DNA from: JBFWVD01 sp050246915
GTDB lineage: Bacteria > Actinomycetota > Acidimicrobiia > Acidimicrobiales > Ilumatobacteraceae
Reading direction: 5' to 3'
NCBI GenBank assembly: GCA_050246915.1
Contig: JBFWVD010000110.1
Span: forward strand, 1-13,625
Length of the DNA: 13,625 nt
Shown here: in pieces, positions 5,412 to 11,287 of the stretch
Layout of the letters: each line of letters starts with the position of its first letter
Position numbering within the stretch: position 1 is the first letter of the stretch
Translations under genes and position numbers: made by a program
Notes under the pieces: generated by a model
What the model saw: the letters and a program-made list of their open reading frames with translations, nothing else
Database searches by the model: none
Told to the model about the DNA's origin: nothing

Positions 5412-6437
5412 ATGGTGTTGCTGCCCCTCGTCGGCTTCGTTGCCGCGATCGTGTTGTTGTGGCGCACTGGTTCTCGACCGTCGTCGACAGTCCTTCGCGT
5501 GTCGCGCCGCCGAATTGTCATCTTGCCGGCGCGCAACGAGGCAATGTCAATTGACGCAGCATGCGGGGCAATCGTCGGGGAGTTGCGAGACGGGGACGTG
5601 TTCATGGTGGTGGACGACCACTCCAGCGACGACACTGCGGCGCGTGCCTCGAGCGTCGGGGCCACGGTCCTCGCCGCGTCAACTCTTCCTGACGGATGGC
5701 GCGGAAAGTGTTGGGCCTGTTGGACCGGAGTCGAAGCGTCGCCACAGCCCGAGAGCGACGATCTCTTGGTGTTCGTCGACGCTGACGTGACGCTGCAGCC
5801 CGGTGCACTCGATCGGCTCGATCTGCTGCAATCGACCAACGGCGGCTTGGTTTCGTTCCTGCCCCATCACCGCCCGGGCTCGGCGGTGGAACAGCTGAGC
5901 ATATTCGGCAACCTGGCCGCGGCGATGGGATCGGGAGCGTTCGCACCGTTCGATCATCGGGTGAGCACGGCGTTCGGTCCGGTGATGGCGATGGATCGCA
6001 CCACCTACGACACCGTCGGCGGCCACGCTGCTGTGCGGGGTGAGCTCGTGGAGGACATCGCGCTCGCTCGGCTCATCGATCCGGTCACCGTCGTGTGCGA
6101 CCCAGCACTGACCACCTATCGCATGTATCCCGGCGGATGGGGCGAGGTGAGTGCCGGTTGGATCCGCAACCTCAAGCTCGGCATCACACGCGGGCCGTGG
6201 TGGGCGACGATCGTGGTGGCCCTGTGGATCACCGCCATCGCCGGTGGTCCGTTCGCGTGGTGGGGTTGGTATCCGATCGCCGTGGTGCACCTGGCGTGGT
6301 GCGCTCGTCGGGTCGGGCGGTTCGCTCCGTGGGCGATCGTGTTGTATCCGATCGCTCTCGCGGTGTTCGTGATGTTGGTGCTACGGAGCGGGTTGTCCCG
6401 CCGGCTCCGCTGGCGCGGTCGGCTCCTTGACCGTTGA
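5412..6437 (+). CDS. family 2 glycosyltransferase, CrtQ/HpnB-like, membrane-bound
   Basis: Predicted 341-residue membrane glycosyltransferase. It has an N-terminal helix (about 2-17). The GT-A domain shows VILPARNEA (36-44), VMVVDDHSSDDTA (64-76), DGWRGKCWACWTGV (94-107) and the metal-binding VFVDADV (120-126). EDIALARLI (214-222) is the likely catalytic-base region, and YRMYPGGWGEVSAGWIRNL (236-254) is the distal motif. Two or three hydrophobic helices follow (about 265-280, 286-298, 306-325). The combination of DGWxGKxWAC, ED and the GWxxxxxGWxxN motif resembles CrtQ (carotenoid glycosyltransferase) and hopanoid-associated HpnB rather than soluble enzymes. A lipid-like acceptor is therefore likely, but no carotenoid or hopanoid genes are nearby. 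ATG 5412 was chosen because the longer frame begins inside the 5339-5372 hairpin. The last 57 bp overlap the convergent orn gene. Confidence 0.85.
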   Translation: MVLLPLVGFVAAIVLLWRTGSRPSSTVLRVSRRRIVILPARNEAMSIDAACGAIVGELRDGDVFMVVDDHSSDDTAARASSVGATVLAASTLPDGWRGKCWACWTGVEASPQPESDDLLVFVDADVTLQPGALDRLDLLQSTNGGLVSFLPHHRPGSAVEQLSIFGNLAAAMGSGAFAPFDHRVSTAFGPVMAMDRTTYDTVGGHAAVRGELVEDIALARLIDPVTVVCDPALTTYRMYPGGWGEVSAGWIRNLKLGITRGPWWATIVVALWITAIAGGPFAWWGWYPIAVVHLAWCARRVGRFAPWAIVLYPIALAVFVMLVLRSGLSRRLRWRGRLLDR

Positions 6438-6968
6438 CGGCAGGAAGACGTGCTCGCGGTAGTGGCGGAGCTCGTCGACACTGGCTCGGATGTCATCGAG
6501 CGCGCGGTGCATTGACTCCTTCTTCACCCGCTTGCCGTCGATGCCGGGATACCAGCGCTTGGCCAGCTCCTTGATCGTGCTCACATCGACGCTGCGATAG
6601 TGCAGCCAGTCCTCGATCTCGGGCAGATACGCGGCGAGGAACCGGCGATCGGTGCCGATCGAGTTGCCGCACAGCGGCACGGTGCGTTCGTTGGGCACCC
6701 ATTGCTTGATAAAGGCGAGGGTCGCCGCTCCGGCCTCTTCGAGGGTGACGGTGGAGGTGCGGATGGCGTCGATCAACCCAGAGCGGGTGTGCATGTCGAC
6801 CACGATCTGATCCATGCCCGCCAACGCTTCCTCGCTGGCGTGGACCACGAGATCGGGTCCCTCGGCCACGATGTTGAGCTCATCGTCGGTCACCAACGTG
6901 GCGATCTCGACGATCACGTCCTTACCCGGATCGAGTCCGGTCATCTCCAGGTCCATCCACACGAGCAC
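6381..6968 (-). CDS. orn: oligoribonuclease
   Basis: Cytosolic 3'-5' exoribonuclease that degrades very short RNAs (diribonucleotides, and pGpG from cyclic-di-GMP) to mononucleotides. The DEDDh residues are all visible: WMDLEMTGLD (D6, E8), CGNSIGTDRRFL (D107), YRSVDVSTIKELAKRWYP and HRALDDI (H154, D159). At 195 residues it is slightly longer than the usual ~180-200, with a Pro/Ala-rich tail (STVKEPTAPAEPAGQPAP). That tail is encoded in the segment overlapping the convergent glycosyltransferase gene. The start is GTG 6968, six nt after a TAGTGT -10-like element, so the mRNA is probably leaderless; an in-frame GTG two codons later is also possible. Divergent from dut. Confidence 0.96.
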   Translation of the reverse strand: MLVWMDLEMTGLDPGKDVIVEIATLVTDDELNIVAEGPDLVVHASEEALAGMDQIVVDMHTRSGLIDAIRTSTVTLEEAGAATLAFIKQWVPNERTVPLCGNSIGTDRRFLAAYLPEIEDWLHYRSVDVSTIKELAKRWYPGIDGKRVKKESMHRALDDIRASVDELRHYREHVFLPSTVKEPTAPAEPAGQPAP

Positions 6969-7001
6969 GGGGCGACACTAGGCCCGATCTAGCCTCCGGG
7001 C
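6969..7001. promoter_or_regulatory. bidirectional leaderless promoter spacer of orn and dut
   Basis: This 33-bp spacer holds two divergent TANNNT elements. TAGCCT (plus strand, 6990-6995) is followed by 6 nt and the dut GTG. TAGTGT (minus strand, 6975-6980) is followed by 6 nt and the orn GTG. Neither gene has a Shine-Dalgarno sequence. The -35 regions must overlap the partner's start, so the two promoters may compete for RNA polymerase. Confidence 0.6.
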
Positions 7002-7451
7002 GTGCTCGACCTGCCGATCGTCCGCCTCGACCCCGATCTGCCGCTGCCTGCCTATGCCCGTGACGGCGACGCCGGCCTCGACCTTGTTGCTCGAGAACCC
7101 GCAGTGCTCGCCCCGCGAGGCGGTCGAGCGCTGATCGCCACCGGGCTCGCGCTGGCCATCCCGATGGGTTACGCCGGGTTCGTGCAGCCGCGCAGCGGAC
7201 TCGCGTTGCGTCACGGCGTCACGGTGTTGAACTCGCCCGGGCTCATCGATGCCGGATATCGAGACGAGCTCAAGGTGGTGCTGGTGAACACCGACCCGGA
7301 AGCTGAGTTCCGCATCGAACGGGGCGACCGGATCGCGCAATTGGTCATCCAGCGCGTCGAACAGGTGGCGTTGCGTGTCGTCGACTCACTCGACGGTGAC
7401 GGCCGCGGAGGCGGCTTCGGTTCCACCGGCATCGCTGCGCACAAGCCGTGA
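7002..7451 (+). CDS. dut: dUTP diphosphatase (trimeric dUTPase)
   Basis: Hydrolyses dUTP to dUMP and diphosphate, keeping uracil out of DNA and supplying thymidylate synthesis. The 149-residue product has all five motifs: DAGLDL (23-28), PRSGLA (63-68), NSPGLIDAGYRDELKVVLVN (77-96, catalytic D83), RGDRIAQLVI (107-116) and the mobile C-terminal RGGGFGSTG (135-143). Length and the complete motif V indicate a full trimeric enzyme. GTG 7002 lies 6 nt after TAGCCT and is probably leaderless. The stop codon is inside the first copy of a repeat that recurs in the downstream spacer. Confidence 0.97.
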   Translation: MLDLPIVRLDPDLPLPAYARDGDAGLDLVAREPAVLAPRGGRALIATGLALAIPMGYAGFVQPRSGLALRHGVTVLNSPGLIDAGYRDELKVVLVNTDPEAEFRIERGDRIAQLVIQRVEQVALRVVDSLDGDGRGGGFGSTGIAAHKP

Positions 7452-7607
7452 CCCGGCCCGTGCTGCGGTGATCTTGCGGTGCCTTGCGGTGCCTTGCGGT
7501 CGTCGTGACCCGGTCGTGCATCTGTGCACGAGAAGTCCCTGACGCGTACCTTTTCGTACACAGAAGGCAGCGGGCCACTCGTCGCGCAGTCGTCGTGACC
7601 CGGTCGT
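7447..7607. repeat. spaced repeats CGTGACCCGG between dut and the receiver gene
   Basis: The 19-bp sequence gtcgtcgtgacccggtcgt occurs exactly at 7499-7517 and 7589-7607, 90 bp apart. A shorter copy of its core (cgtgacccgg) is at 7447-7456 and overlaps the dut stop. Between the long copies lie a hairpin with 7-bp arms, tcgtgca-tctg-tgcacga (7514-7531), and two cgtac motifs flanking a cttttc tract (about 7545-7559). The stretch has no convincing ORF. It may be terminator structure for the two convergent genes, a small RNA locus, or a protein-binding array. Confidence 0.6.
7473..7500. repeat. 10-bp tandem repeat, about three copies
   Basis: cttgcggtgc occurs at 7473-7482 and 7483-7492, and cttgcggt at 7493-7500. 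It directly abuts the first long CGTGACCCGG copy. This looks like a recent short tandem duplication. Confidence 0.8.
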
Positions 7608-7628
7608 TCTCGGTACGAGCTCGATCGC

Positions 7629-8033
7629 TCAGACGGCGACCCAACGCTCCAGGGTCTGGGCGAGCTGGATGCGATCCACCGGCTTGTTGAGGTGATCGTC
7701 CATGCCGGCCATCCAACAGCGCTGCGCATCGGCGAACTTGGAGTCGGCGGTCAGGGCCACGATCGGCACCCGGTTCGAGGTCGGCGCGCCCGTCAGCTCC
7801 CGGATGGCCCGCGTGGCCTCGAACCCGTCGAGCACCGGCATGTGACAGTCCATCAGCACCAGGTCGTAGGAGCGGGTCTGTACGGCCTCGAGGGCTTCGG
7901 CCCCGTTGTTCACGACGTCGGCCATGGCTCCGATCACCTCGAGCAGCTTGGTGATCACCAAGCGGTTCACATGTTCGTCCTCGACCACCAGCACCCGTGT
8001 GTTTGCCAACATGGCCTTCCCGTCGGCGGCCAC
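7629..8033 (-). CDS. orphan single-domain response regulator (receiver domain only)
   Basis: 134-residue CheY-like protein with no output domain. Acidic pocket residues are in VLVVEDE (E18, D19), the phosphorylated aspartate is D62 in DLVLMDCHMPVLDGFEATR, the switch threonine is T95 in IVALTAD, and K117 is in MDDHLNKP. The MPVLDGFEATRAIRE and MAGMDDHLNKPV wording resembles the C-terminal receivers of hybrid histidine kinases more than OmpR-type regulators. No kinase or phosphotransfer gene is in the window. The frame closes upstream at a stop, so it is not simply the visible tail of a longer ORF, but it could descend from a hybrid kinase. The start is GTG 8033 or ATG 8012; the latter has GGGA about 5 nt upstream. 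The gene is divergent from the Nudix gene, with only 30 bp between. Confidence 0.87.
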   Translation of the reverse strand: MAADGKAMLANTRVLVVEDEHVNRLVITKLLEVIGAMADVVNNGAEALEAVQTRSYDLVLMDCHMPVLDGFEATRAIRELTGAPTSNRVPIVALTADSKFADAQRCWMAGMDDHLNKPVDRIQLAQTLERWVAV

Positions 8034-8063
8034 ATGGGGGGACTTGAGCCATGATTTGGGTCA

Positions 8064-8648
8064 ATGGCCCCCAGCGACCTCACCGGATCCGGCGCTCCGT
8101 CGCCCGGTGGTGCAGGCGGCGAACTGGTGGACGTGGTCGATGCCGCCGATCGTGTGGTCGGACGGGTGACCCGCTCGATCATGCGATCTCATCGCCTTCG
8201 TCATCGGGCTGTGTTCATCATCGTCCGATCGGGCACCGGTGACGTATTGGTGCATCGCCGCAGCCCCGGCAAGGACCTGTGGCCCCATCGTTGGGACATA
8301 GCGGTGGGCGGCGTGGTGGGCCCGGGCGAGGACTACACCGTTGCAGCCCGACGGGAGTTGGCCGAGGAGGTGGGCATCGAGGGCGTCGACCTCGTCGAAG
8401 TGGGCGGTGGTTCCTACGTCGACGCCGATGTGTCGCTGATCGGTCGCATCTACCTGGCCTCGCACGACGGCCCGGTGAGTTTCGACGACGGAGAGGTGGT
8501 GGCCGCCGAGTGGGTACCCATCGCTGAGTTGGCCACCCGATTGGAGCGCGACAGCTGGGTTCCCGATTCGCTGGTACTGGCCGTCCCCGTGCTGGCCGCG
8601 CGGTTCCCCGACGAGCCGTGGGGTGCCATGACGATTTCCCCGACGTAG
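8064..8648 (+). CDS. Nudix hydrolase, YfcD/isopentenyl-diphosphate-isomerase-like
   Basis: 194-residue protein with a complete Nudix box GVVGPGEDYTVAARRELAEEVGI (83-105), fitting GX5EX7REUXEEXGU. The preceding region, ELVDVVDAADRVVGRVTR...HRLRHRAVFIIV...VLVHRRSPGKDLWPHRWDIAVGG (20-83), is typical of the YfcD group, which shares its layout with type I IPP isomerases. Such enzymes hydrolyse nucleoside or other organic pyrophosphates, but the substrate of this group is not settled. The first ~18 residues are a Gly/Ser/Pro-rich extension. ATG 8064 is the only good start; no Shine-Dalgarno sequence is seen, and a weak CATGAT lies 8 nt upstream. Confidence 0.9.
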   Translation: MAPSDLTGSGAPSPGGAGGELVDVVDAADRVVGRVTRSIMRSHRLRHRAVFIIVRSGTGDVLVHRRSPGKDLWPHRWDIAVGGVVGPGEDYTVAARRELAEEVGIEGVDLVEVGGGSYVDADVSLIGRIYLASHDGPVSFDDGEVVAAEWVPIAELATRLERDSWVPDSLVLAVPVLAARFPDEPWGAMTISPT

Positions 8649-8671
8649 TGCGGTACCCGGCCGAGACCCCC

Positions 8672-8677
8672 TAGCCT
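8672..8677 (+). promoter_or_regulatory. putative -10 element of leaderless map
   Basis: TAGCCT lies 8 nt before ATG 8686, and there is no Shine-Dalgarno sequence. It is the same hexamer used in front of dut. Confidence 0.5.
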
Positions 8678-8685
8678 TCGAGGCG

Positions 8686-9645
8686 ATGGGTTCCCTGGTC
8701 ATCCCCAAGTCGAACGACGTGTGCTGGTGCGGTTCCGGCCGCAAGTACAAGCGCTGCCACAAGCCGCTCGAGGGTCGCATCATGCCGGGGGTCATCAGCC
8801 CATATCGACCCGTACCGCCGAACATCGAACGCCCGCCCTACGCCGACACCGGCGTGGTGCAGCGCCGCCCGGAGAACGTCATCAAGGAAGGCGAGATCCT
8901 CGAGCGGATGCGCACCTGCGCCCGACTGGCCGCCGAGATCCTGGAACTGGCCGGACGCATGGTGGCTCCCGGAGTCACCACCGATGCCATCGATGCCTAC
9001 GTCCACGAGTTGAGCATCGAGCGCGGTGGGTACCCGAGCACGCTCAACTATCACGGGTACCGCAAGAGCCTGTGCACGTCCGTGAACGAGATCATCTGCC
9101 ACGGCATCCCCGACGATCGGCCGCTCGAAGAAGGCGACATCGTCAACCTCGATGTGACGCTGTATCTCGGTGGGGTGCACGGCGACACCAACGCCACGTT
9201 CGCAGTGGGAGCCATCGACGAGGTGAACACCAACCTCATCGAGGTGACCCGTGAGTGCATGTGGAAGGGCATCGAGGCCGTGGTGCCGGGCAGGCCCATC
9301 AGTGACATCGGCCGGGCCATCGAGGACCACGCCCGCTCGCATCGCCTCGGAGTGGTGCGCAGCTTCATCGGCCACGGCATCGGAGAGCAGTTCCACACCG
9401 ATCTGCAGATCCTCCACTATTACGACCCGCGGGCGAGCACGGTCATGCGCCCCGGCATGACGTTCACCATCGAACCGATGATCACGTTGGGCAATCCGCG
9501 TCACGTGGTGTGGGACGACGGCTGGACCGCAGCCACCGCTGACGGCAAGCGCACCGCGCAGTTCGAGCACACCGTCCTCGTCACCGATGACGGTGTCGAG
9601 GTGTTGACGCTCGGTGAGCCCGGTTGGACGAACGGACCGCGCTAG
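8686..9645 (+). CDS. map: type I methionine aminopeptidase with N-terminal SEC-C zinc motif
   Basis: Cytosolic metalloprotease that removes the initiator methionine from nascent proteins; 319 residues. The N-terminus carries a SEC-C-type zinc motif CWCGSGRKYKRCHK (C13, C15, C24, H25), also found at the end of SecA, where it helps bind partners or ribosomes. A Pro-rich linker (34-52, PGVISPYRPVPPNIERPP) follows. The pita-bread domain has all five metal ligands: D156 (NLDVT), D167 (HGDTNATF), H230 (IGHGIG), E263 (TIEPM) and E294 (QFEHT), plus the substrate-contacting H139 in ICHGIPD. ATG 8686 is fixed by the SEC-C motif and a TAGCCT 8 nt upstream. The extension suggests recruitment to the ribosome exit site; that is inference from the domain. 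Confidence 0.96.
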   Translation: MGSLVIPKSNDVCWCGSGRKYKRCHKPLEGRIMPGVISPYRPVPPNIERPPYADTGVVQRRPENVIKEGEILERMRTCARLAAEILELAGRMVAPGVTTDAIDAYVHELSIERGGYPSTLNYHGYRKSLCTSVNEIICHGIPDDRPLEEGDIVNLDVTLYLGGVHGDTNATFAVGAIDEVNTNLIEVTRECMWKGIEAVVPGRPISDIGRAIEDHARSHRLGVVRSFIGHGIGEQFHTDLQILHYYDPRASTVMRPGMTFTIEPMITLGNPRHVVWDDGWTAATADGKRTAQFEHTVLVTDDGVEVLTLGEPGWTNGPR

Positions 9646-9674
9646 CCGCTGTTGCCCCCCATTAGGTTTCCCTT

Positions 9675-9713
9675 CGTTTCGCATGAACTCATTTCGGACG
9701 TAGGCGTTTCGCA
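9675..9713. promoter_or_regulatory. three TTTCG repeats at 15-bp spacing upstream of the SDR gene
   Basis: TTTCG occurs at 9677, 9692 and 9707, exactly 15 bp apart. The outer two extend to the 9-bp CGTTTCGCA (9675-9683 and 9705-9713). The spacer between map and the SDR gene is 83 bp, so these repeats fill its promoter region. They may be operator half-sites for a regulator, but no cognate regulator is adjacent. Confidence 0.4.
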
Positions 9714-9728
9714 CAAGGGGGAGTGGCC

Positions 9729-10568
9729 GTGACTGCCAAGCGTTGGATCATCACCGGGACCTCGACCGGGTTCGGTCGTTCGTTGGCCATCGCGGCGCTC
9801 GAGCGCGGTGATGTGGTGGCTGGCACGGTGCGAAAGCAGTCCGACGCCGAGTCCTTCGAGGCGCTGGCTCCTGGTCGGGCGTTCGCTGTCGTGGTCGACA
9901 TGAACGACAGCCCGCGGGCCGTGACCACCGCGGTGGACGCAGCCGCGGCGCGTCTCGGGGGTCTCGATGTCGTGGTGAACAACGCCGGCTATGGCCTCGT
10001 CGGTGCCGTCGAGGAACTCAGCGAGCAAGAAGCGCGCGATCAGATCGAGACCAACTTCTGGGGACCCTGGAAGGTCAGCCGTGCGGCCCTGCCTCACCTC
10101 AAAGCTGCCGGTGGCGGGCGGATCTTGAACGTGTCGTCGTTGGCCGGTTTCACCGGCGTGCCCGGCATGGCCTTGTACAACGCCTCGAAGTACGCACTCG
10201 AAGGCATGAGCGAGGGATTCCGAGCCGAGGTGAAGCACCTCGGCATCTGGGTCACCATCGTGGAGCCCGGCTCCTTTCGCACCGAGTGGGCGGGGCCCAG
10301 CATCAAGGCAGCAGCGGCCAGCCTGCCCGACTATGCGAAGTCGTCGGGGCGACTGCGCAACTTCATGCCCAAGCTCACCGGTACCCAGGACGGCGATCCC
10401 GCTCGGGCTGCCGCAGCGATGATCGCCATCGTGGAGTGCGACAATCCGCCCGTTCGGTTGTTGCTCGGTGATGACGCAGTGGACGCCATGCGAGTCAAGC
10501 TCGCCTCCACGGCGGCAGAGACCGACGCGTGGGAGTCGCTGTCGCGGTCGACCAGCTACTCGAGCTGA
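9729..10568 (+). CDS. classical short-chain dehydrogenase/reductase
   Basis: Predicted 279-residue NAD(P)-dependent oxidoreductase. The Rossmann glycine motif is TGTSTGFG (9-16). NNAG is at 84-87, and N110 lies in the TNFWG helix. The catalytic Ser is S137 (NVSSLAG), with Y150 and K154 in YNASK. PGSFRTEW (180-187) follows the active site. A basic R34/K36 after beta-2 (GTVRKQSD) favours NADP(H). Length and layout resemble uncharacterised SDRs of the oxidoreductase/retinol-dehydrogenase-like group; the substrate cannot be read from sequence. GTG 9729 is preferred over GTG 9723 because AAGGGGG (9715-9721) then sits 7 nt upstream instead of 1 nt. The gene is convergent with the methyltransferase remnant, 27 bp away. 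Confidence 0.9.
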   Translation: MTAKRWIITGTSTGFGRSLAIAALERGDVVAGTVRKQSDAESFEALAPGRAFAVVVDMNDSPRAVTTAVDAAAARLGGLDVVVNNAGYGLVGAVEELSEQEARDQIETNFWGPWKVSRAALPHLKAAGGGRILNVSSLAGFTGVPGMALYNASKYALEGMSEGFRAEVKHLGIWVTIVEPGSFRTEWAGPSIKAAAASLPDYAKSSGRLRNFMPKLTGTQDGDPARAAAAMIAIVECDNPPVRLLLGDDAVDAMRVKLASTAAETDAWESLSRSTSYSS

Positions 10569-10595
10569 TCGCCTCGCTACCGTTCGAGGTGCCGA

Positions 10596-11267
10596 TCAGT
10601 CGAACAGCGGCATCTGCAGGAGCTGTCTCGCGCTGAGCTTGATGGCGGTGGGATTCAGCCCGGCCCCGACGTAGGTGGCACGGGCCCATTCGGTCGCACG
10701 TGGATGGAGCAGTGCTGCTTCGATGCGATCCAGCAAGCCGGCGTCGTCGGGGTCGTTGGGTGTCACGGTGATGACCGGTACGGACGGCAGCCACGCGCCG
10801 TCGTGGTCGGCCACTGCGTGGAGGCGCTTGGCCTGGGTGGCGACCAACACCTTGGGCACCAGTCGCCGCTCGGCCCACTGCTGCATGCTCGGTGACAGTC
10901 GGCCCATATCCACGCGTGGCGCGCTGTAGTGGGTGCGGGCGAACTTCACCGTCCGCTCACCCCATCGATGTGTTCCCACGCCGATGAGGCCGCTGGTGAT
11001 GAGCGGCGGCCCATCGGCGGTGTCGCTCACCGAACCGACGAGCCCGTAGAACTGATCGCGGAAGTCGGCAGTGGCATGGGCGANNNNNNNNNNNNNNNNN
11101 NNNNNNNNNNNNNNNNNNNNNNNNNNNNNNNNNNNNNNNNNNNNNNNNNNNNNNNNNNNNNNNNNNNNNNNNNNNNNNNNNNNCGCAGGGGTGTACCAGG
11201 CGCCGAGCCGCGTCCGGTCGGCGGCGGCCAGATGGCTCGGCCGGGCAGCTTGGAGTGAGCCATCCAT
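10596..11267 (-). CDS. probable N6-adenine DNA methyltransferase, interrupted by an assembly gap
   Basis: Two coding pieces flank 100 Ns. The N-terminal 28 residues end in DRTRLGAWYTPA; an R-x(3)-GA[YW]YTP block is the usual entry to gamma-class N6-adenine methylases and Eco57I/TaqI-like enzymes. The C-terminal ~162 residues include FYGLVGSV, WGERTVKFAR, RLVPKVLVATQAKRLHAVAD and a helical end finishing LLQMPLFD. These resemble the target-recognition and tail part of the same families (K.L......AVxD, ...IPLFD). The SAM-binding motif and the catalytic NPPY/F motif are not visible and should lie in the gap. Its length is unknown, so the apparent 223-residue size and the shared frame mean nothing. 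No restriction endonuclease is adjacent, so it may be a solitary methylase. The ATG at 11267 is divergent from coaA, with about 20 bp between. Confidence 0.6.
   Translation of the reverse strand: MDGSLQAARPSHLAAADRTRLGAWYTPAXXXXXXXXXXXXXXXXXXXXXXXXXXXXXXXXXXAHATADFRDQFYGLVGSVSDTADGPPLITSGLIGVGTHRWGERTVKFARTHYSAPRVDMGRLSPSMQQWAERRLVPKVLVATQAKRLHAVADHDGAWLPSVPVITVTPNDPDDAGLLDRIEAALLHPRATEWARATYVGAGLNPTAIKLSARQLLQMPLFD
11084..11183. other. assembly gap (100 N)
   Basis: Exactly 100 undetermined bases, the conventional placeholder for a gap of unknown size. It removes the middle of the predicted DNA methyltransferase gene, including the expected SAM-binding and catalytic motifs. Confidence 0.98.
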
Positions 11268-11287
11268 CCCCCCAATACTCGCGGGTG

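Noticed and set aside
7447..7607. CRISPR array
   Set aside because: Only two full copies and one partial copy, with unequal spacing (57 and 90 bp) and no cas genes.
7345..8064. A 239-codon minus-strand frame overlapping the receiver gene and dut
   Set aside because: Its composition is Arg/Gly/His-rich and it overlaps two genes with complete motifs; the receiver and dUTPase frames explain the region.
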